From the NCBI RefSeq assembly GCF_031085175.1, contig NZ_JAVHUY010000046.1, positions 1-64,000 of the forward strand: a DNA stretch of 64,000 nt, read 5' to 3'. A program made the translations under genes and the position numbers. The first letter of the stretch is position 1, and every line of letters starts with the position of its first letter. The DNA comes from Phytohabitans maris. GTDB taxonomy: Bacteria > Actinomycetota > Actinomycetes > Mycobacteriales > Micromonosporaceae. Shown piece by piece: positions 54,671-64,000 of this stretch. The notes under the pieces were generated by a model, which was not told the origin of the DNA, ran no database searches, and saw nothing but the letters and a program-made list of their open reading frames with translations.

Positions 54671-55471
54671 TCAGGGCAGCGCGGCCCGGAGTCTGGGCAG
54701 CGCGACGACCGCGACCGGGCGGCTGGTGTTTAGGGTGGCCTGGTTTTCGGCCGTCGTCCGGTTCGGCATGCAGTTGCGCCCGAAACAGGGCGATGACCTT
54801 CCGACGTCACCGTTGTAGGCCCAGCACGTCCACCACTTCTCGTAGAAGGCGCTCCCCTCGCTGGTCACGATCAACTGGCAGTTGGTCGGGGTCAGCTTGG
54901 TCACGACGGCTTCGTAGGCGCGGATCTGGCTTTGCAGGACGAGGTCGGTGCCGTTGACGAAGCCGGCCTGGGCGCGGGCCGCGAGAACGATGGCGAAGAT
55001 CGGGCCGATGACGAAGCCGATCTTGTCGACCGCCTGCGGGCTCTGCACCGCGCCCGCGAACGCGCTGGCCTGGGTGGCGCAGTTGGTGGCGTTCTGGGCC
55101 CACGCCCGCAGCGTGAACTCGTCCATGAAGTCGATGTTGAGGAACTCGATGGTGTGTGCTTCGAGACAGGCCTCCACCTCGGCGGCGGCGATGGCGTCGA
55201 TCTGCGCGATGATCTCGGTCTTGCTCTGCTCGATGGCCAGCTTGATCTCGTTGATCGCCGCTTCGAGATTGCCGCCGCCTCCGCTGCCGCTCAACAGGTA
55301 GCCGGCCACGGCGACGGTCAGGCTGACCCAGTCGAAAGCGAACAGCTGCGGGCTGGCCGTTTCGGTCGCGCGCTTGGTTTCGGCGGCCTGGGCCGGCACG
55401 CCGGTGCCCGCAACCGCGATCGACAGCGCCAGGCTGGCGGCGGCGAGGCCGGTCAACAGTCTTCTTCTCAC
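54671..55471 (-). CDS. Secreted protein of unknown function, paralogue of the next gene
   Basis: The 266-residue protein has a Sec signal peptide (RRRLLTGLAAASLALSIAVAG to AQA|AET). A glycine-rich hydrophobic stretch (VAGYLLSGSGGGGNLEAA) precedes a long amphipathic helix (INEIKLAIEQSKTEIIAQIDAIAAAEVEACLEAHTIEF), and a cysteine-containing C-terminal region follows. Six to seven cysteines in the mature part could form disulfides. No enzyme motif is seen. It shares signal, helix and HTIEF/FTIEF features with the upstream gene at 55482 and lies 10 bases after it. Confidence 0.75.
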   Translation of the reverse strand: MRRRLLTGLAAASLALSIAVAGTGVPAQAAETKRATETASPQLFAFDWVSLTVAVAGYLLSGSGGGGNLEAAINEIKLAIEQSKTEIIAQIDAIAAAEVEACLEAHTIEFLNIDFMDEFTLRAWAQNATNCATQASAFAGAVQSPQAVDKIGFVIGPIFAIVLAARAQAGFVNGTDLVLQSQIRAYEAVVTKLTPTNCQLIVTSEGSAFYEKWWTCWAYNGDVGRSSPCFGRNCMPNRTTAENQATLNTSRPVAVVALPRLRAALP

Positions 55472-55481
55472 TGCTCGTCTC

Positions 55482-56261
55482 CTATGGCTGCTTCAACGTG
55501 GGCAGGATGTTCTTGGCCACTTTCCAGCTGGAGTTGACGGCGGCCGCGAGCTTGAGATCCTCCACATTGACCGGTGGGTTGATCCATTGGCCGGTCAGCT
55601 TGTCGAGGGTCTCCGTGGCGGTCGCGTCCTCACCGTTGGCCGCCGTGCACTGCCAGGTCCGCGTGTACCGGTAGGCGTCGTTGTCGGTGAAGGTCACCTG
55701 GCACTCCGGTTCCAGCTTCTGCAGGATCGCCTCGTTGGCCTGGATGTACCGCTGGCGCAGCAGGCTCTTGGACTCCGGGGTGTACCCGGCGTCCGTGGCG
55801 GCCACCTCGGCCATCGCGTACTTGACGTTGAGGGCGTGCCCGATGGCGTCGGCGGCCTTGTCGTCCTGGGTGGCGTCCAGCTCTCTCTTGTCGACCGAGG
55901 CGGACGAGATGAGCCTGCTGGCCAGGTTTCTCACCCACCGCTGGTCGTGGCGAAACTGCTCGTAGTTGGTGAACTCGATGGTGAACGCGTCCATCTCGCC
56001 CAGCGCCCGGGCGGCGACGTGCCCGTCGATGTGGCTGATGACCTCGTTGCGGGCCTGCACGGTCAGGCCGACCACCTCGCGGACCAGCGTCTCGATCTCA
56101 CCCGCGGACAGGCCGCCGCGGGAGATCCTCAGCGCGGTGAACGTCAGGGTGATGACCGAGTCGCTGACGTCGGCAGCCTGGGCCGGCTGAACGCTGGCGG
56201 GCACCGCGACCCCGACCGCCAACAGCGTCGCGATCAGGCCGCGTACCAGTCTTCGTCGCAA
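55482..56261 (-). CDS. Secreted protein of unknown function, paralogue of the downstream gene
   Basis: The 259-residue protein starts at TTG 56261 with GGAGG eight bases before, and has a signal peptide (RRRLVRGLIATLLAVGVAV to AQA|ADV). The mature part is mainly helical: GEIETLVREVVGLTVQARNEVISHIDGHVAARALGEMDAFTIEF matches the helix pattern of the neighbouring paralogue. There are two cysteines (PECQVTF and TWQCTAAN). It is first in a two-gene operon. The family is not recognised; a surface or matrix role is possible. Confidence 0.75.
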   Translation of the reverse strand: MRRRLVRGLIATLLAVGVAVPASVQPAQAADVSDSVITLTFTALRISRGGLSAGEIETLVREVVGLTVQARNEVISHIDGHVAARALGEMDAFTIEFTNYEQFRHDQRWVRNLASRLISSASVDKRELDATQDDKAADAIGHALNVKYAMAEVAATDAGYTPESKSLLRQRYIQANEAILQKLEPECQVTFTDNDAYRYTRTWQCTAANGEDATATETLDKLTGQWINPPVNVEDLKLAAAVNSSWKVAKNILPTLKQP

Positions 56262-56527
56262 ATCTGTTTCCTCCGTCCGGTTACCGATCCCAAAAGACAG
56301 GGCGGCCTCGATCGATCGGGGATCCGCGCAACGCCATTTCGGGCGGCTGGGGGACGCCTTCCTCCCGAGGCGAAGGACCCGCGCGAGCAAGCAAGGCCGC
56401 CAAGAGCATTTCGGCGTACGCGGGGCAGCAGGTCAAGTGGGCGGCTGGCGCTGCACGCGTCCAGGCCACGAGATTGCGTAATCACGCCGGCCGATACTGC
56501 GTGATTCCGCCGTGGGTCGTCCCGCGG

Positions 56528-57451
56528 TCAATGACGGGTCAGATGCGCCTGTGCGGATTGGCGGAACCGGCCGACGAGCGGGTTGGCGTCGTCGCGGCGG
56601 GTGGCGACGACGACGTGGCAGGGCTCGATCCCGTCGACCGCGACGGTGACGACGTCGTCCCGCGAGGTCAGGCGCGGGTCGTCCGCGGCCACGAGGGCGA
56701 CAGCCTGGCCGTCGGCGACGGCTTCGAGCTTGTCTTCGACGGTGTCGGCGAGCAGCGGGGCCAGGGGAACCGTACGTTGGTCCGGACGGGGTTCGAGTCG
56801 CCAGAAACCGGTCCACGCCGAGGGCGCTCCGGCGCAGGCCACCATGGGCTCGTCGGCGAAGTCGTCCGGGGTGACGGTGTCCTTTCCGGCCAGGCGGTGA
56901 GACGCGGGCAGGACGAGCACCCGCGGCTCCTCGTAGAGGACGGTGATGTCGAGGTCGTCGCCGGGGATCGCGAGTGGCGTGCGGACGACCAGCGCGTCGA
57001 CCCGGCGCTCGGGCAGGGCGCGGGCCTCGTGCCAGCCCAGGTGGCGGGTGCGCACATGCGCGTCGGGGTTACGGCGGCGCAGGTCACGGACCGCGGGGGT
57101 GACGACGAGGTCTTCGACGTAGCCGATGGTGATCGTGTGCGGCGGCGCGGCACCACGCGCGGCGCGCACCGCCTGGCTGGCGTTGTGCAGGAGCGTCTGT
57201 GCCCGCGGGAGGAAGGCTTCGCCGGCGGCGGTGAGCCGGCTGCCCTGGGTGGTGCGCTCGATGAGGCGTACGCCGAGGGTGTCTTCGAGTCGCTGGATCT
57301 GGCGGCTCAACGACGGCTGGGCGACGCGGAGCGCCTGCGCGGCACGGGCGAAGTTGAGGTGTTCGGCGACGGCCGTGAAGTAGCGGACCAGCCTCAGGTC
57401 CAGGTCGGGACCGGGCCGTGGGGCCGTGAGGTGTGGTTCGCCGTCGCCCAT
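56528..57451 (-). CDS. LysR-family transcriptional regulator
   Basis: The 307-residue protein has an LTTR winged helix at about 18-76 (LRLVRYFTAVAEHLNFARAA and PSLSRQIQRLEDTLGVRLIERT) and a two-lobed effector domain (TITIGYVEDLVVTPAV and LVLPASHRLAGKD). It is divergent from the SDR gene at 57590, with 138 bases between, the usual LTTR-target layout. The effector is unknown. Confidence 0.9.
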   Translation of the reverse strand: MGDGEPHLTAPRPGPDLDLRLVRYFTAVAEHLNFARAAQALRVAQPSLSRQIQRLEDTLGVRLIERTTQGSRLTAAGEAFLPRAQTLLHNASQAVRAARGAAPPHTITIGYVEDLVVTPAVRDLRRRNPDAHVRTRHLGWHEARALPERRVDALVVRTPLAIPGDDLDITVLYEEPRVLVLPASHRLAGKDTVTPDDFADEPMVACAGAPSAWTGFWRLEPRPDQRTVPLAPLLADTVEDKLEAVADGQAVALVAADDPRLTSRDDVVTVAVDGIEPCHVVVATRRDDANPLVGRFRQSAQAHLTRH

Positions 57452-57589
57452 GTCCGCAGCGTACCCGTTATGTCATTTCTGCATGACGGGGTGCGGAACA
57501 GGTCTTGGACGACCACCCCGGCCGCCCTGTTGACTCGGTCTTGTCCAGCCGGGTCGACCAGTTGTCAATCCACAGTGGAAGGTGTGTGC

Positions 57590-58411
57590 ATGAGCGTCGA
57601 CTATCGCTCGCAGACCGTTCTCGTCACCGGGGCGAGCTCCGGGATCGGAGCCGCCTTCGCGGCGGCTCTGGCCGGGCGCGGCGCGAACCTCGTGCTCGTC
57701 GCACGTCGCGCCGAGCTGTTGACGTCGCTGGCGGACGAGCTGCGCCGCGCATACGGCGTCCGGGTCGAGGCGCTCCCCTTCGATCTCGCCCATCCGGCGG
57801 CCGGAAGCGAGCTTCGCAAGGCCGTCGCCGATCGCGGCGTGGAGGTCACCAGCTTGATCAACAATGCGGCGTTCGGCACGTTCGCCCGGTTTGCTGACGC
57901 GGATCCCGGACGCCTCGCCACGGAGATCGCCGTCAACGCGGCGGCGCCGGTTCAGCTGACCGCGGCGTTCATGCCACAGATGTCGAGCGCCGCCAACGGC
58001 TTCATCGTCAACGTCGCCGGTGTCTCCGCCTACCTTCCCTCCCCCAGGATGGCCGTCTACAGCGCCACGAAGGCGTTCGTGCTGAGCTTCAGCGAGTCGC
58101 TCTGGACGGAGCTGCGCGGCACCGGGCTCACCGCGTTCGCCGTCTGTCCCGGCGCCACCGACACGGAGTTCACCACCGGCATGGGACCGGGTGCCGGCGT
58201 GCTGACCTCCGGAAGGACGCGAAGGCCCGAAGACGTCGTCGCCACCGCTCTGGCCCACCTTGAACGCCGAGACCCGGGTCCGGTCGTCGTCGACGGGCGA
58301 TCCAACCGGTTGGGCGTGCTGATGAGCCGGCTCGCGAGCCGGCGCAGAAGCGCCATGATGATGGAGCGTGTCTTCGACCCGGACCGTCGGTCAAAGCCCG
58401 CCGCGGCCTGA
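57590..58411 (+). CDS. Short-chain dehydrogenase/reductase
   Basis: The 273-residue SDR has TGASSGIGAAFAAALAGRGANL, NNAAFG, an active-site serine region (VNVAGVSAYLPSP) and YSATK with Tyr and Lys. The long C-terminus (RRPEDVVATALAHLERRDPG) is that of the DltE/YqjQ-like subgroup. It probably uses NADP(H). Control by the divergent LysR is likely. ATG 57590 is preceded by GGAAGG. Confidence 0.88.
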   Translation: MSVDYRSQTVLVTGASSGIGAAFAAALAGRGANLVLVARRAELLTSLADELRRAYGVRVEALPFDLAHPAAGSELRKAVADRGVEVTSLINNAAFGTFARFADADPGRLATEIAVNAAAPVQLTAAFMPQMSSAANGFIVNVAGVSAYLPSPRMAVYSATKAFVLSFSESLWTELRGTGLTAFAVCPGATDTEFTTGMGPGAGVLTSGRTRRPEDVVATALAHLERRDPGPVVVDGRSNRLGVLMSRLASRRRSAMMMERVFDPDRRSKPAAA

Positions 58412-58537
58412 GCATCGCCTCACCATTGGGCACCGCGCGACGGCGAGCGTATCGTCCGCGGACAGCCGCGACCCCGGCACCGGGCAGGAGGCACGGCGCG
58501 GGGCGCGTCTGTCCGCGGTCAGGTGGAGACGGCCGAG

Positions 58538-59593
58538 CTAAAGCCCCCAGCCGTACCGGATCCGGTCGCGGCCGGAGGTGTTGCGGACGGTCAGGTTGAG
58601 GTTGGTGCCGCTGCCGCTGAAGGCGAACATCGAGTACCAGTCGTAGCCGATGTCGCCGGGCTTGCCGCCGAGCGCGGGCCAGTAGGTGCCGCCCATCCGG
58701 TTGTCCCGCATGACCTGCGTGACGGCGCGGATGTGGCGCACGAAGTTGTCGGTGCTGCTCGCGTTGGCGTAGTTGAGGCCGGTCGACATCGGCGCGCCGA
58801 ACTCGGTCACGACCGCGCGGGAGGCGCAGTTGCCCAGGCGGGTCTGGACGTGGCTGCGGAAGGCGTCGTACGTCATCGGGCTGTAGAAGAAGGCGTAGTG
58901 GTGGAACGAGAACAACGTACCGCTGAAGCGGCTGTCGTTGCAGACGTCCCGCAGGTCCTGGCTGTAGCCGGTGCCGCCGATGAGCACCCGGCTGGGCACC
59001 GCCGAGTAGTGGTAGCTGAGCCAGTTCGCCGCGACGTTGCGCCAGTCCGCCGAACTGTAGCCGTGCGGCTCGTTCATCGGCTCGAAGTACACGTTGGTGT
59101 TGGAGCCGTAGGTGTTGGTCACGCGCGACCACATCGTGTTCCACGCGGCGATGTTCGTGATCCTGCCGCCGGAGGCGGCGCCGTCCTCCCAGTAGGCCAG
59201 GATGACCTTGAACCCGCGGGCGGTGGCGGCGTCGATGGCGCCGCGGTAGTTGTTCCACCACGTCGTGCCGACGGTGTGGGTGTTGATCGGCAGCCGGACG
59301 GTGTTGACGCCCATGGCCGCCATGTCGTCGTAGAGGGCATTGGCCTTGGCCCGCACGGTCGCGTTGCTGTCGGACTGGCTCAGGCCCTGGATGACGAGCG
59401 GGCCGGTGCTGAAGTTGTCACCCAGCACGGCCCAGTTCATGCCCCTGAACTGGTTGGTGGCCGCGACGGCCGGTGACGCGCCGCTGACGGCCGCGACCGG
59501 AATCAGCGCCACCGCGGCCAGGGCGCCGATGAGCGCGCGCCCCAGTGGTCGCCGGCGAACCCTCGGTACCTCAGTGCCCTCTTGGGTCGTCAA
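58538..59593 (-). CDS. Secreted glycoside hydrolase family 5 enzyme
   Basis: From TTG 59593 the protein has 351 residues, with a signal peptide (RPLGRALIGALAAVALIPVAAVSG to AVA|ATN). The TIM-barrel motifs of GH5 are present: acid/base glutamate in VYFEPMNEPHG, SFHHYAFFYSP, and nucleophile in VVTEFGAPMS, with NTVRLPINTHTVG early on. GH5 covers cellulases, mannanases and others; this size without a binding module does not settle the substrate. The TTG is preceded by AAGGACAAGG. An ATG further upstream would give an atypical arginine-rich extension. Confidence 0.87.
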   Translation of the reverse strand: MTTQEGTEVPRVRRRPLGRALIGALAAVALIPVAAVSGASPAVAATNQFRGMNWAVLGDNFSTGPLVIQGLSQSDSNATVRAKANALYDDMAAMGVNTVRLPINTHTVGTTWWNNYRGAIDAATARGFKVILAYWEDGAASGGRITNIAAWNTMWSRVTNTYGSNTNVYFEPMNEPHGYSSADWRNVAANWLSYHYSAVPSRVLIGGTGYSQDLRDVCNDSRFSGTLFSFHHYAFFYSPMTYDAFRSHVQTRLGNCASRAVVTEFGAPMSTGLNYANASSTDNFVRHIRAVTQVMRDNRMGGTYWPALGGKPGDIGYDWYSMFAFSGSGTNLNLTVRNTSGRDRIRYGWGL

Positions 59594-59895
59594 TGCCTTG
59601 TCCTTCCTCGCGGGGATCCGGTTGCCGAGTACGGCGGTCCGTGCCGTATGCCCTGCACGGAGCCGCCCACCTGGTGTGCACCGGCGCACCGACCCGGGAC
59701 TGGAGACGCCCGTGCCGGCGGCCGCAACACCCCAGCAACCTCTTCCTAATCCCGGCGTGAACGGCCGCGCGATCTATCGAACCGACTCGGTCAGAAACAG
59801 ACATAGACGAACATGCGAGCGGCTGCGCGGCCTCGGCATCAGCGAGGATGCGCGCGGGGCGGTATGACGTCCGACGCCGATCCTGACCGGTCCGG
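59594..59895. other. Upstream region of the GH5 gene
   Basis: No gene is supported here. It is AT-richer near 59770-59810 (ACCGACTCGGTCAGAAACAG, then ACATAGACGAACATG), which could hold the GH5 promoter. No clear operator palindrome was seen. Confidence 0.3.
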
Positions 59896-60345
59896 CTGGC
59901 CGCCAACGCCCCGGCGCTGAGCACGATCGTGCCCACGGCGGCCGCCGCGCTGGCCCAGGCGCATCCGGGAATCGAGCTGAGCCTGATCGACCGTCACCCG
60001 GTCGAGGCGTTGCAGCTGCTGCGGCACGGCGAGATCGACGTCGCGCTCGTCTTCCGCTACCCCGACGCCCCGATCGAGGACGCGGGATTTCGCCTCGACC
60101 ACATCGGAGACGACCCGATCTACCTCGTCAGCCAGCGCCCCGGCGACAGCCTCGCGAACCATCGCCACTCCATCTGGATCGGCGGTTGCGACCGGTGCCA
60201 GGCGGAGCTGACCACCCTGTGCCGATCCGATGGCTTCACCCCCCGCATCGGCTCGCTCAGCGACGACATGGTCGTCGTGCAGTCCCTCGTCGCCGCCGTA
60301 CTGGCGGCGCTGACCGAGGCGACCACGGCACCGAACACCACTGAC
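59896..60345 (+). pseudogene. LysR-type regulator, effector-domain remnant
   Basis: The frame through GTG 59929 gives STIVPTAAAALAQAHPGIEL, EIDVALVFRYPD and DPIYLVSQRPGD, the first lobe and hinge of an LTTR effector domain, ending near DDMVVVQSLVAA. No DNA-binding domain precedes it. The tail after VVVQSLVAA is unrelated to LTTRs. Both ends are lost. It lies beside a RarD-like gene that is also broken. Confidence 0.75.
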
Positions 60346-60415
60346 TAAAGATGCCTATGTGTGACATCCAGGATTGGCATTAGACGTCATATCGCGCCTG
60401 TTCGATGCTGAGCCA

Positions 60416-60760
60416 ATGGCTGGGACAGCCGTGACACCACACACCGCCGACCGCCGTGGCCTGATGACCGGTATCGCGGCCTACGCCGGCTGGGGATTCT
60501 TCCCGCTGTACTTCAAGCTGCTCGCACCGGCCTCGGCCGGCGAGATCCTGGCGCACCGCATCGTCTGGTCGGCCGTGTTCATGGCGGTCCTGCTGGCGGT
60601 CCTGCGCCGCTACAGCCGCCTGCGCGAACTGGCCCGCGACCGCCGGCGTGGCCGTCCTGCGCGAGCGGCTGCGGCGAGCACAGTGGACGGCGGTGGGCAT
60701 CGGCGCGGTGGCCGTGCTGGTGCTGGCCGCCGAGTACGGCGGGCCGCCTCTGGGCATCGG
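60416..60760 (+). pseudogene. RarD/EamA-type transporter, internal deletion and truncation
   Basis: ATG 60416 opens a RarD start (RRGLMTGIAAYAGWGFFPLYFKLLAPASAGEILAHR and the second helix). Around 60640 the frame shifts; the shifted frame reads GVAVLRERLRRAQWTAVGIGAVAVLVLAAEYGGPP, a segment that belongs about 80 residues further on in RarD. The second half of the protein is missing altogether. The transporter cannot function. Confidence 0.8.
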
Positions 60761-60909
60761 CGAACCGTGTACGTCGCCGGGGCGACGCGTCAGTAACCAT
60801 GATTCTTTACTCCGATGTCGCCGATCCTCCATGTGAACGGCGTGCCGGAGTTGGCCCGCGGGAGTTGGCTGCACAGAGTCGCACCCGTCTTGAACAGGAG
60901 CTAAACCTC

Positions 60910-62364
60910 GTGCCCTCCTCTCGTCGCAACTTCCTTGCCGGCGGCGCGGCCGCCGGAGTCGGCCTCGCCGTCGCCGGGGGCGTCCCGTCCCTCGCGCAGG
61001 CCCACCCGAGCCGGCCACGGCCGACCGGCGGTGCCGGCAACAAGCCGTTCCCGCCGCTGGTTGACGACCCCGACGGAATCCTCGCCCTGCCCGAGGGCTT
61101 CAGCTACGCGATCGTCACGCGTACCGGCGTCACCCGGCTCGACCGGGGCCAGGGGGTGACCCCGGCCGACCACGACGGCATGGCGGTCTACGACGCCGGC
61201 CACGGCCGGTACACGCTGATCCAGAACCACGAGATCGACCCGGGCGCCGAGTTCGGCGTGCCGCACGTCCGGGGGACCGTGTACGACCCCGGCGCGGTCG
61301 ACGCCGGCGGCTGCACCGTGATCAGGACGGACCGGGCCGGCCGCAACCTCGGTGAGTTCGTCGCGATCTCCGGCACCGTCAGCAACTGCGCCGGCGGGCC
61401 CACCCCGTGGGGCACGTGGCTGACCTGCGAGGAGACCGAGGACCGCGCCGGCGACGAGTGGGAGGAGGACGGCCGTTCCGGCGTCTTCCAGAAGGACCAC
61501 GGCTACGTCTTCGAGGTCTGGGCCGACGGCAGCGCCGACCCGCGGCCGATCAAGTGCCTGGGCCGCTACGCCCACGAGGCCCTGGCGATCGACAAGGACC
61601 GCACGAAGATCTACCTCTCCGAGGACGCCGACGGGCCCAACGGCCTCTTCTACCGCTGGACCGCGCCGCGCGGCGTCAAGCTCGGCAACCGCGTGCTCAC
61701 CCGCCTCGCCCCGGACGCCGGCACCCTCGCCGCGATGGCGATCGTCATGGACGACGGCTCGGTGCTGCCCGACGTGGCCTACCTGACCTCCGCCCAGCTG
61801 GGCCGCCCCTTCCCGGTGCGGTGGATCCCGGTCCCCGAGCGCGACGCGAAGACCAAGCCGGTGCGCGAGCAGTTCGCCGACGGCCAGGTCACCCGCGGGA
61901 GGAAGTTCGAGGGCGTGTGGGGCACCGACGAGGGCGTGTACGTCGTCAACTCGTACGCGTGGGAAGAGGGCGAGCTCCCCGCGGACGCCGCACCGCACGA
62001 CGGCATGGTCTGGTTCTACGACTACCGCGCCCAGACCATCCAGCTGGTCACCTACTTCCCGCACCAGGCCACGGCCGAGGAGGGCGCGCCGGCCAAGTTC
62101 ACCGACCTGACCTTCGACGGCCCGGACAACGTGACGGTCACCCCATGGGGAAGCCTCGTCCTCGCCGAGGACGGCGCCGGCGCCTCCCACGTGCTCAGCG
62201 CCATCCCCGGTGGCCCGACCTACGCCATCGCCCGCAACCAGCTCAACGACTCCGAGTTCTGCGGGCCGACCTTCACCGAGGACGGCAAGGTGCTCTTCGT
62301 CAACATGCAGGACCCTGGCCTCACCCTGGCCATCACCGGCCCGTGGGAGCGGTACCTGGGCTGA
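60910..62364 (+). CDS. Secreted PhoX-like (DUF839) protein
   Basis: The 484-residue protein starts at GTG 60910 with AGGAGC upstream and a Tat signal peptide (SSRRNFLAGGAAAGVGLAVAGG). The mature part has the PhoX/DUF839 propeller phrases DHDGMAVYDAGHGRYTLIQNHE, NCAGGPTPWGTWLTCEET, YAHEALAIDKDRTKIYLSED and SEFCGPTFTEDGKVLFVNMQDPG. In true PhoX phosphatases such motifs bind Fe3+ and Ca2+. It may be an alkaline phosphatase or a related surface protein; phosphatase activity cannot be assured from the sequence. It ends at a strong terminator. Confidence 0.85.
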   Translation: MPSSRRNFLAGGAAAGVGLAVAGGVPSLAQAHPSRPRPTGGAGNKPFPPLVDDPDGILALPEGFSYAIVTRTGVTRLDRGQGVTPADHDGMAVYDAGHGRYTLIQNHEIDPGAEFGVPHVRGTVYDPGAVDAGGCTVIRTDRAGRNLGEFVAISGTVSNCAGGPTPWGTWLTCEETEDRAGDEWEEDGRSGVFQKDHGYVFEVWADGSADPRPIKCLGRYAHEALAIDKDRTKIYLSEDADGPNGLFYRWTAPRGVKLGNRVLTRLAPDAGTLAAMAIVMDDGSVLPDVAYLTSAQLGRPFPVRWIPVPERDAKTKPVREQFADGQVTRGRKFEGVWGTDEGVYVVNSYAWEEGELPADAAPHDGMVWFYDYRAQTIQLVTYFPHQATAEEGAPAKFTDLTFDGPDNVTVTPWGSLVLAEDGAGASHVLSAIPGGPTYAIARNQLNDSEFCGPTFTEDGKVLFVNMQDPGLTLAITGPWERYLG

Positions 62365-62369
62365 CACCG

Positions 62370-62401
62370 GTGGGGGCCAGGCGGACTCGCCTGGCCCCCA
62401 C
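62370..62401. terminator. Bidirectional hairpin terminator
   Basis: A perfect 14-bp stem, GTGGGGGCCAGGCG with CGCCTGGCCCCCAC around GACT, lies between the convergent PhoX-like and xylanase genes. It starts six bases after the first stop. Confidence 0.85.
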
Positions 62402-62418
62402 GCGGCTTGGACCAGGCC

Positions 62419-63889
<1,471 letters not shown>

Positions 63890-64000
63890 TCAGCCGGTGC
63901 CCGTCACCCGGAAGGTGGCGTCCGCGCGGCCGGTCGCCGTGGCGATCGGATCCAGCCGCAGCGGGGAGTTGGAGTGCCGGATGTACCGGTCGGCGAAGTT
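63890..64000 (-). CDS. Arabinofuranosidase B (AbfB/CBM42)-type domain protein, C-terminal end
   Basis: The last 36 residues of a minus-strand gene are cut by the window edge: NFADRYIRHSNSPLRLDPIA then TGRADATFRVTGTG and a stop. RYIRHxNxxLRLDP and ATFRVT are the repeating signatures of the AbfB carbohydrate-binding fold, which binds arabinofuranose side chains. The catalytic part, if any, lies outside the window. It extends the plant-polysaccharide theme of the xylanase and GH51 genes. Confidence 0.7.
   Translation of the reverse strand, partial: NFADRYIRHSNSPLRLDPIATATGRADATFRVTGTG

Overview
The window is high-GC DNA with actinobacterial features: many GTG and TTG starts, Tat signal peptides, SARP/AfsR regulators, DrrAB-type pumps and a secreted glycoside-hydrolase repertoire. 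The gene mix (rifampin phosphotransferase with its RAE box, vanHAX, arabinan and xylan enzymes, a large tRNA array) suggests a soil or plant-associated Micromonosporaceae chromosome. The family is an inference from gene content.

Layout. 1-3.4 kb: the 3' end of clpC, then an unusual membrane protein fusing an intact MTA/SAH-type nucleosidase to a penicillin-binding transpeptidase domain whose SxxK lysine is replaced. 3.4-18 kb: a broken SDR gene, a glyoxalase-like gene, an ArsB/NhaD-type permease, a GH30 galactanase, rifampin phosphotransferase (rph) with RAE, a SARP-NB-ARC-TPR regulator, an acyltransferase, an S9 peptidase and a SWIM protein. 18-28.5 kb: small redox and VOC genes, a dispersed repeat element, and an arabinose/arabinan locus (deleted GH43, two permeases, binding protein, GH51, divergent LacI with double operator), then Dps and a secreted protein. 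28.9-31.3 kb: a MerR-controlled drug-exporter operon. 31.4-37.6 kb: a probable disulfide-rich peptide cluster made of two ten-cysteine precursors, MauE, a TlpA-like thioredoxin, an ABC exporter, an S26 peptidase and a SARP regulator. The same three-repeat operator lies in front of the peptide operon and the peptidase. 37.6-43.9 kb: GNAT, a DUF6745 pair, vanHAX and a VanZ-like gene without vanRS. 43.9-47.9 kb: an array of about 24 tRNA genes holding an HNH endonuclease gene and a truncated rtcB. 48-54.6 kb: regulators, methyltransferases, SDR/MerR and an FMN-FAD-2Fe2S fusion. 54.7-64 kb: paired secreted proteins of unknown function, LysR, SDR, GH5, gene fragments, a PhoX-like protein, GH11-CBM2 xylanase and the end of an AbfB-domain protein.

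How the genes work together. Secreted GH30, GH5, GH11 and AbfB enzymes would depolymerise plant polysaccharide. The ABC system and GH51 enzyme would import and finish arabino-oligosaccharides under LacI control. Rph, VanHAX and DrrAB form an antibiotic self-protection layer. The MauE/TlpA/ABC/S26/SARP set looks like a dedicated route for making and secreting disulfide-rich peptides.

Many genes carry internal deletions or are reduced to fragments: the RmlD-like SDR, GH43, HAD, VOC, methyltransferase, YCII, LysR, RarD and RtcB, and possibly the second SARP. This region is being actively eroded and rearranged. All names come from reading the translations by eye; no database search was run.
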